Position numbers and translations under genes: made by a program. From the NCBI GenBank assembly GCA_964036195.1, contig OZ038459.1, positions 6,073,206 to 6,137,205 of the forward strand: DNA of 64,000 bases, given 5' to 3'. The notes beneath the pieces are model-generated. The model was not told where the DNA came from. It worked only from the letters and a program-made list of their open reading frames with translations, and made no database searches. Positions 55,909 through 64,000 of this stretch are shown here, piece by piece (the first letter of the stretch is position 1; the number at the start of each line of letters is the position of its first letter). This stretch comes from Sphaerolaimus hirsutus (taxonomy: Eukaryota > Nematoda > Chromadorea > Monhysterida > Sphaerolaimidae).

Positions 55909-56122
55909 GGGACTAAGAAGGAAAACGTGATAAAATTTTCCAGCAGCGACCTCGCTTTAGTGTTTACTTTCCTCACTATTTGTCTTAAATGTCTGTTTCT
56001 ACTGATTGATAGCCAAATTGCCAGGATGAACTTCGCGTCCTTTTTACTGATATAAAAATAATCACGCTAAGAGAACATATCGATCATATACGGTATGGTA
56101 TTTATTGATACTTCCCTAAATA

Positions 56123-56577
56123 CCGTGTTTCCTCTAAATACCCTCTCGAAATACCCCCCCCCCCCCCGAAATACCCGCCCTCCCAAATGGCCACTATGAA
56201 TTTATTAGCCACCCCCCTCGAAATACCCCCCCCCCCCGAATTGAGTGTAAGGAAAACGTTAATAACAAAAGCTACCATTTGTGATCTGGGCAAGGCACAA
56301 CACACGCTAAAAACAATGACTGTGTTACATTAGAATCAGTTGCATACCATCTACATAGACTTACCTATATAAATCTATAGACTCTTATACGTAGTGATTA
56401 TTGTTGCATTTTTCTGCGTCTGCGTACGTTACAAACAACAAATTAGTACGCGGAGTTCAAAAACTTTCTGGCGAAATAATAAGCCCCCCTCGAAATACCC
56501 GCCTCGTTTAACCCCCTCAAAATTCTCACTCTGCAAAAATCACCCCGGGGGGGGGGGGGTATTTTAAGGAAATACGG
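56123..56577. mobile_element. Family C element
   Basis: Ends CCGTGTTTCCTCTAAATAC and GTATTTTAAGGAAATACGG, flanked by TA; C tracts at the left and a G tract at the right. Confidence 0.85.
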
Positions 56578-58395
56578 TAGGTGCATCTTGATCTGCATGC
56601 AACAGACATAAAAGTTTTACTGCGTCTTCCTACTAAGATAATTTTGCTATTTTACTAAGATATATAGGGGTGTAAAGGCTTGAGTTGATTAAGCTTTACC
56701 AGACTCTTGAAGATGTTTAGACGTGCAAATCCTATGTTTTATTTGACTATAAATTCATTTTTAACCAGTGCAATGAAATATATGGTGTTCGCGAAAGCTC
56801 ACAATGTAAATTTATTATTTCGATAAACTAAAAAGTAGGGTATGAAGTAAAGATACCTAAGTGTTTTGAGTTAATCATGTCACTTTATGAGATTTTGTGT
56901 AATTTCATGTTTAGCTATTGCAGAACGTGGCATTCGTGAAGTGTCATAAGACAAGAGCCCATAAGTCATAAAACTAGTTATACTTGACATCGCAAATTTA
57001 TGTAAACTGAATGCCAACTAATGTCAACTAAACAACACAAAAAAAATTAAAGCAACATAGTTACAAAAAAAGAAACGATTAATATTTAGTGTTGCTCTAT
57101 AGAATTAACCATGCTCTATCACATAGGAAATTTGAAATCACATAATTAGCCAAAATTTAGTTGATATGTATTCAGTTGACATCCGGCTAGTGGGGAGGGG
57201 GCCCAAAATGACTTTATTCAAAAACACTACAAAATGTCTAGTTTCCAGGAAAAAAGCCTGCGCAGGGGCTCACAGGTTGTCATATCAATTTCTAAAGACA
57301 TGAATATTAATCCAAGAATGTTATCGTTAAAGTCAACAGCAATTATTTCAGTGAAATCGGCGCAAGCTAAGGCATTGGTTGTCAAGCGAAAAAAGCTTTT
57401 CACTATTATACTCTCTGGTCATCACAAAATGAAGTAAGCTAAAGTTTCTTTTTTTAAGTCGAAGTGAAGACAAAAGGCACAGCTTCTATGCCCATTAAGC
57501 AGATTTACGGCTCGAATTTCAGTCCAGTTCAGAACAATTGCAAATACAAATATTTTCAAATTTTTCTACAAATATGAACAATACGTATTAATTTCACCGA
57601 GCTTTCCATTCGATTTTTTTGGAACGTCGCATTCAAAATAATTAATATTCATAAAAAAACGTCGAAAAAAACTCGGCCAAAAACTGTCAGTGAACTGTCG
57701 TGCCAGATACTTTGACAGTAAATAGTTTGTAGACCGCATGTTTTCAGAGAATCATACCATATTTCGTGGATTGAGGTCGTGTGACAAAGTCTGCTTACTG
57801 AATATGTCACATAACGGAAGCAATTGTATTGTGAGGAAAAAAAACAAATTGGTTCATCATTCAGATGGGATATGGTAGATTTGAGTGGAACTTGTGCTGT
57901 CATCTCGGGGCAGAGAAAAAGATGTCGTTAATGAGTACGTTTTTACACACCTAAATATGCTGTAGCATTGCAATTTGATGCCAATTTGTCCCTGTCGTAG
58001 TATTTACAATAGTAACAATCGAGTAATAATAAGGGAAAGGGATCGGGGTCGGAATAAGTTCCAACGCAGAACAAAATTGTGTCGCGCAGTTTTTGCGCGA
58101 CACAATTTTGTTCTGCGTTGGAAATTCCCGTGAGCCAAGGGATCGAGGCATAAACAACAGCACCACACGCCATCGGTGTATTATAACGATGAAAAAGCAC
58201 CCTAATTTTTTTAGCAAATACCAATATAGGTAACACAATAAAAACTATGCCGATCTACTAAAATGAACCCTAGTGCGAGCAGATACCTTTGATGGATTGA
58301 ATTTTTGTCAGTTTTGATGTAAAATGATTACACAATTAGGTAAGTTTGTTGAAAACTAATTTTTTTCCCAGATGCGTGGCTCACATATAATGGAG
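56578..58395. other. Intergenic sequence
   Basis: AT-rich; no gene recognised. A perfect short hairpin at 58059-58123 is listed separately. Confidence 0.45.
58059..58123. repeat. Perfect 30-bp stem with 5-base loop
   Basis: The arm starting TTCCAACGCAGAACAAAATT pairs without mismatch with the arm ending AATTTTGTTCTGCGTTGGAA around the loop GTTTT. No flanking duplication, no coding frame. Confidence 0.85.
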
Positions 58396-58879
58396 CGATT
58401 ACAGCTCGGGCGTAAAATTCCAGCGTAAAATTCCATCGCAAAATTGATTACATGAAAGTGGATGATGATACAGGTCTGCAATTTTTCATGGAGAATATGT
58501 TTATCAATACCTTCATTGTGACCAAGGGTCATCGTCCACGGTCACTTCTATTTGATTGTGAAAATTCAAAAATTTCGATTTTACGCTGCAATTTTACGCC
58601 AGCTGAAGAAAAGTCAATTCTACGCCAGGTGATTGCATGCAATGACATAGCGTAGAATGGATTTTTCTTCAACTGGCGTAAAATTCCAACGTAAAATAGA
58701 AATTTTTGAATTTCCACAATCAAATGGCAGTGACTGTGGATGATGACTCTCGGACACAATGAAGGTATTGATAAACATATTCTCCATGAATAATTGCAGA
58801 CCTGTATCATCATCCACTATTATGTAATCAATTTTGCGATGGAATTTTACGCTGGAATTTTACGCCCGAGCTGTAATCG
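58396..58879. mobile_element. Family K long-hairpin element, copy 2
   Basis: Ends CGATTACAGCTCGGGCG and CGCCCGAGCTGTAATCG. The arms are inverted along almost the whole length (for example GGAGAATATGTTTATCAATA pairs with TATTGATAAACATATTCTCC). Shares ATTACAGCTC with copy 1. Confidence 0.8.
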
Positions 58880-58954
58880 TAGCATAAAAAACGAAAATTA
58901 TGCCTAGCCGTGCACTACTTTTTGAAGTACCCATGCGCCGCATGTAAAATATAC

Positions 58955-59629
58955 CAGAGTTGCGAAAGCGTATTTACGCTTACCCGAAATACCCGGGTAA
59001 ATGGGTATTTATACTTACGCTTACGCTTACGCTTTCATAAAATACCCGTACGCTTTATTACGCTTTCCCGGCCAAATTACCCGGGTACTAAAAGCGTAAA
59101 AATTTTTTTCACATGTCCAGTTTTACACTTTTGAAAAAGCGTAAAACTACAAAAAAGAAAATGAACAAGACCGCGTACCAAAAAAACTGTTGAAAACTGT
59201 TGCATGTAAAAATTGTTGCGAAATACGAATGTCTGGCTAAAATTCTGTTGCCTGCAATATCGTGGCTTCAGATTAGGAATTTTTGGTGCGACAACAGATT
59301 CCGATGGCGATGTTTTCGCCGTCGACTGCACTCAAGTCAGAGTTGGAAGATGAAGTTGTTGTGTTGTTATGTGGTGATCTTGTTGATGAAATGATGCAAA
59401 AAATTCATAAAAATACTGTATAAAGTCATCTAAGAGTGAAAAGTAGGGTGTTCTCCAGTGCCCAACAGCAAGAGCACTTTCTAAACAAAAATTACGCTTA
59501 CGCTTTTTTTACGCTTTCCTAGGTATTTTAAAAATACCTTACGCTTACAGTATCCATACTCAAAATTTGGAAAGTGTATTTACGCTTACGCTTACGCTTT
59601 CCAAAAATACCGGTATTTTAACAACTCTG
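58955..59629. mobile_element. Non-autonomous hAT-like element, family G
   Basis: Ends CAGAGTTG and CAACTCTG with exact 8-bp duplication AAATATAC (58947-58954, 59630-59637). TTACGC hexamer arrays lie inside both ends. No transposase. Confidence 0.9.
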
Positions 59630-59645
59630 AAATATACGCCGCATA

Positions 59646-60036
59646 CACAGCAAAAAATGGATCCGTGATGCGTGTGGAAGCGGGCTGGATGCGCGTGAAG
59701 CGGCGCGCTTCCACACGCTTCCACACGCTTCCACCAACATCACGAGATTCTGGGTGAAGTGTCTTCCACACGCTTCACCTATCTTCACCACGCGCTTCAC
59801 GCGCATCCAAACATGTGGAAGACACTTCACGGCGCTGGCGCTTCCACACGCTTCCCCCGCGTATACATTTGCGTGGGAGCGCCATATTAAGAAGCGTGAA
59901 GTGCCTTCACGCAGATTTTCGTGATATGTGTGGAACTGTGGAAGCGCTGGCAGCTTGGTGAAGCGTTCGGGAAGTGTTGGCGTGAAGACACTTCCCGACG
60001 CTTCACCGCGCATCCACACACCCATTTTTTGCTGTG
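59646..60036. mobile_element. Inverted-repeat element, family J
   Basis: Ends CACAGCAAAAAATGG and CCATTTTTTGCTGTG with ATA on both sides (59643-59645, 60037-60039). The interior is rich in GGAAGCG/CGCTTCC words in both orientations. Confidence 0.8.
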
Positions 60037-60129
60037 ATAAATATCTAGGTATGCATACGCAAGTAACAATAGATTTATTTTTATTGCTCACATTTAGAGA
60101 AACGAAAGCGTTCTTTTAATATTGATGTA

Positions 60130-60502
60130 CCGTATTTCCTCGAAATACCCCCAGGGGGTTTATTTTTTCAGAGTGAGAATTGTATGATGATGATGTATAT
60201 TATGTTGTATATTATATTATTAAATGATGTATATTACTGTTAATTTGCATTGCAGCTACACATAGACTAGTTTGTGTCGCTATCTACGTTTTATTGTACA
60301 AATGTATCCTGTTTGACACATTTATTACCTGTTTTGGGTATGCAAATGCCTACTATTTACTACTAAACTTACAAAAATTTCTGGCGAAATAATAAACCCC
60401 CCTCGAATAAACCCCCCTCGAATAAACCCCCCTCGAATAAACCCTCCTCAAATTTTGCTGGCAAAAGAATAAACCCCATGGGGGTATTTCGAGGTAATAC
60501 GG
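60130..60502. mobile_element. Family C element
   Basis: Ends CCGTATTTCCTCGAAATAC and GTATTTCGAGGTAATACGG, flanked by TA; the right half repeats AATAAACCCCCCTCG. Confidence 0.88.
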
Positions 60503-60747
60503 TACATGTTTTTAGTATTTCCAAATATATCCTGTTTGGACACATTTATTATCTGTTTTGGGTATGCAAATGCCTACTATTTACTACAATCCTAAAGAAA
60601 ATTTCTGACGAAATGTGAGCAAAAGTGGGTGTCCAAAAATTGTAAAATTTCAAAAATTTTAAGCGTAAATGTATATATAGTTCACTTAATGAATTTATGT
60701 AGAGGGTTGTTTATACTTCCGAGCTTACAATAATTTAAACATTTCAG

Positions 60748-60935
60748 TTCTACTTCGACGTTGGTTTTGGGCGATTCGGTGGGCGAACGTGGCGTTGACG
60801 TTTTCGGCTACATCGCTGCGCTACGTCGACAACGTGGCAACGTGCATTTCCGTTTTTCCGGTGCCCCATTGTGTTATGTGTGTCTTTTTGGCCAAGGAAA
60901 GGATTGGAGGTATTGAGGATCTGACACAAAGTTGA
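60748..60935 (+). CDS. Possible terminal exon, unknown product
   Basis: An acceptor (AACATTTCAG) opens a 61-residue frame ending with TGA at 60933-60935. The stretch is GC-rich like the confirmed exons in this window, and the frame has a hydrophobic segment (ISVFPVPHCVMCVFLA) followed by a polar tail. Other frames, including one on the minus strand, are also open, so the reading is not secure. No family recognised and no upstream exon identified. Confidence 0.35.
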
Positions 60936-62561
60936 CGCTGTGATGTAAATAGTTGTTTTTATTTGTTTAGAATTTTTTTTAATTAGGCAGTTTTTTTTAA
61001 GAAAGTGAGACAAGTGAATTGGCAACAATTTTAATTGTGACAGTTTAATTTAAAAGTATTTTTTCCATTTCTACTAGCGGTTTAGATTGCATAACAAAGT
61101 TTCAGTTATTTTCTCTAAGTAAAAAGAGTGACGCTGCGGTTACGTGTCGTAGTGCGTGAATGGTCAGTGATAACTGAGGGCACATAGGTTGAATTTTGAC
61201 TAACTTTCGCTGCATTCTTTTGAAGTGAAGGCCGTGGCTATTGATCTAGTATGTACTGTGCATTCCTGCATTTACGGATTGGGAAACCAAAGTTAATTTA
61301 CAAGCGATTTTACAAAGGTACACTGATTATAGAGGTGCGATGATGATTGGTGTTGAAAATGAGAGGTAATTAAAAGAATCGAGTCTAACTCGACAGGCAT
61401 GATCGCATGTCTAAATGCCTACTCCCTTGGCTTGTTGTGAGAACAGCCCAGTCCGCCGATCTCATCGAAACAAGCACCCATACAGTGACAAGTGTACTTA
61501 TTTTTGAGTGAATTGAGCAGTTCGGTATTTTCGGGGTGTGGTTTTTGCACAGTGCGTATGGGATCAGAAAGAAGCCGTGGTTGACTAATTAACATTCTGG
61601 TAGCAGAATGAGTGGTGTAGCAGCGAGAGTGGTCATTTTCGTGATAAGTGCCTTCGGTAGTTAATGGCTGTTGCGTTTCGGCATGTGGCAGTGGATTCAC
61701 TTGAGTTTGTTTTTAGTTTTAAACTTCAAAAAGTCATGCAATCTAAACATGCATTTAAGCTACAAAGATTGAAATTTATAAACTTTCAAGTTGCCAATCA
61801 TTTGCGTTCGTATTTCTATTAAGCGTTATACCGACTTCATATTCATTTTAACTTTAGGTTTGGTAGGGAATAGGTAAAACTCGAGTATGTTAATTTTATT
61901 TGATTTTACGTTTGCAACTTCGCTATTTTTTTATCTACCTAATCCTAGATTGATTTTTTTTGTATTTCCCTTTCCCCTAGAAAACTGATAACTTGACATT
62001 TGGATATTTAGGAATTTATGCAAATTTCGTGGTTGATCTTTATTATACAGAGATGAAATAATAAGCCGCTTGTTTTTCCTGTTTTTTCCCCGAATATTTT
62101 GATAAGGCAGCGTTTACACGGATTTTTGGGTGACGACAAACCACAAAAATCGTACTTTCTAAAGTTCCATAAGTCGAGTGAAAAGTTCCATATTTATGAG
62201 AAAAAGTGGTCAAGGATATATATTAGTTAGGTGCATATATTTGTCAAATTAAAGTCCAATCGGTTTGGTCTCCAAAGAGTTATAAAAGTTTGATTTTTCT
62301 TGCTGTCGGCTATTGTTGTCGGAAGCCGACAACGATCACCGACAAATCGAAAAAAAATTATTTTGACTGTGACGACCAGCAAATTCATGATCGTGATCGT
62401 CACGCTCATATTGCAGTGACACAGAAAAGTGGCTGATAGTCGTCACAAGCTGTGAACATGTTTTTTCAGTGACGACAATGTGTCTTCAATCTAAAACATG
62501 CACAGCACTTCAGCAAAATATTTTGAAAGGTGCAATCTTAGTTTAAACACTAGCTTATATA
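60936..62561. other. Intergenic sequence
   Basis: No gene or complete mobile element recognised. Confidence 0.45.
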
Positions 62562-62640
62562 CCGTTTTTACTCGAATTACCCCCCTCCCCTTGAATTGAC
62601 CCCCCGCCCGAAATAACCCCACCCGAAATCAGTGTAAAGA
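62562..62640. mobile_element. Family C fragment
   Basis: Begins CCGTTTTTACTC after TA, followed by C tracts. No right end found. Confidence 0.55.
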
Positions 62641-62894
62641 TAATATACATAACAAAACTGTAGTTCGGTATCCATGTGGAGCAGCCAACGATGGAAAAAA
62701 CACAGAAATTGAACACAGAAACTCATTGAGTTTTTGTGTTTTTGTTTTACACACAAACACAGAAACTCACAAATTTTCAAAAACTCAAAACTCAAATGAG
62801 TTTTTTTTGGAGGACACAGAAACACGGAAATGCGGAAAAGTTTTTTCAGCTAAGTGGTTGAATGCACATGAATTCAATAAAACATAACAAGATA

Positions 62895-63322
62895 CCGTAA
62901 ATCCTCGAATAAGTCCCCCCCCTCAAATAACTCCCCCCCCCTCGAATAACTCCCCCCTGTAAGCTGACTGAGGACAAAATAACTCCCCCCTCGAATAACT
63001 CCCCCCTCTTTTATGGGTGAAAAAGAAGTCCATGTATAAAAGACGTATTTATGTATACGTTCATTAAAATTATGCATTATTTTGCATTGATGCACACTAA
63101 CGTTGATTTCATTGCATGAATTACGGGATTTCTATACTGGCTTAGACGTTAATGCAACCTACTTAACCCCATTTAGATAATATATTGATCATGCTTTTTA
63201 CTCAATATTCCAACGAAAAAATAACTCCCCCCCTCGAATAACTCCCCCCCTCGAATAAGTCCCCCCTCAAAAAATTCTGAGGAAAAAATAACTCCCCCGG
63301 GGACTTATTCGAGGATTTACGG
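62895..63322. mobile_element. Family C element, AAATCC subtype
   Basis: Ends CCGTAAATCCTCGAATAAG and CTTATTCGAGGATTTACGG, perfect inverted repeats flanked by TA. Arrays of AATAACTCCCCCC lie inside both ends. Confidence 0.9.
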
Positions 63323-64000
63323 TAAGATATGCATGTATAGTATGTAAATATGTATGTACATAAGGTATCCATATTTTATGATGGAACAAAAATAAATAAA
63401 TTAAAGATGACATTCACATCTCCCGGTGGATTTGACAATTTAAGTTTCAACATGTTTAAGTATAGTTGTAGTACAAATCAATTCCGTAAACTTCCATACG
63501 GTGCACATCTATTGAAGAATTTTGGAGTACTGTGTAAACTGTTGTTTCTGGGCAATTTGTTGATGCTGATGTTGTGATGTGGATGTCCTCATTGTAGACA
63601 TTTTTATGGACTTTTTCGACATTTCAATAAGACACAGATGTTATGTGGGGTTAAAAAATGTGAAAAACCAATATTTTATGCATCAAAATGCTGTATATCA
63701 TCATTTTTTGCGGAAAAACTGGAGTTTTTTTAGAGAAAAACTAAAAAAACTTGAGTTTTTACAAATAACACAGAAATGAGAACAGAGTTACTTAAGTTTT
63801 TTTGCGAAAAAAAAACTCAAAACACAGGTATTGATTTTTAAAAAACTTAAAACACATAGTGTTTTTTGGAGAACTTACCCATCATTGGAAGCAGGACATA
63901 TGTTAAAAACAATGAATGAGTTGCATTAGAACACGTATTAAAGCATCAATATAATTACTTATGTGTCTATAAACGCTGATATATCTTTGTTACTACATTT
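63323..64000. other. Sequence to window end
   Basis: AT-rich. AAACTCAAAACACAG-like phrases near 63800 resemble phrases near 62700-62830, hinting at another dispersed repeat whose ends are not resolved. No gene seen. Confidence 0.45.

Noticed and set aside
57234..57437. Small basic protein on the plus strand
   Set aside because: A single AT-rich frame with no splice sites, homology or exon-like composition.
1..64000. tRNA, rRNA or other RNA genes
   Set aside because: No sequence with tRNA A and B boxes or ribosomal RNA similarity was seen.

Overview
This window comes from an animal genome, most likely an invertebrate. Spliced multi-exon genes with GT-AG (a few GC-AG) introns sit in AT-rich sequence, the exons are GC-rich, and the protein families are metazoan: peroxiredoxin 6, FUN14-like, PRDM7/9-like PR/SET plus C2H2 fingers, and a neuropeptide-type 7TM receptor. 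I cannot name the species. There are no bacterial features. Exon models below were built by reading splice sites, phase and protein resemblance; no transcript data were used.

Layout. 1-15.4 kb is a nested transposon block: a small hAT-like element (family A) is split by a 13.5 kb Gypsy-like LTR retroelement on the minus strand, and that retroelement carries a second family A copy inside its envelope region. 15.9-20.9 kb holds a six-exon peroxiredoxin 6 gene (+). 21.9-24.4 kb and 26.8-28.9 kb hold two tandem four-exon FUN14-like genes (-). 29.7-36.3 kb, probably extending to 39.4 kb, holds a PRDM9-like gene (-) with a PR/SET domain and eight C2H2 fingers spread over many exons. 41.7-42.8 kb holds the last three exons of an unrecognised gene (-). 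43.3-46.2 kb holds a six-exon neuropeptide-type GPCR (-), whose TM3 codons are interrupted by a small inverted-repeat element. 46.3-64 kb is almost all transposon debris, with one possible terminal exon (+) near 60.8 kb.

Most of the non-genic sequence is explained by short non-autonomous DNA transposons. Several families have hAT-style ends and 8-bp target duplications that can be read by eye: A (GGAAAACGGAAA-rich), B (GGCGCC-rich), E (G/C-tract ends, GGGACGTATCCAGG), F (poly-T/poly-A, CCAACCCTA), H (GGGATC-rich) and G (TTACGC-rich). Family C has CCGTATTTCC ends, G/C tracts and TA duplications. Other groups are D (GTCGACAAG-type), I (CAGACCCTGTAAA), J, K, L and a Tc1/mariner-like element. Nesting among them gives relative ages.

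The most unusual object is the LTR retroelement. A coiled-coil and envelope-like region lies upstream of and in frame with protease-RT-RNase H-integrase once the hAT insertion is discounted, while a two-knuckle Gag-like exon pair lies downstream of integrase behind clear splice acceptors. The two LTRs differ at only about four places, so this is a recent insertion.
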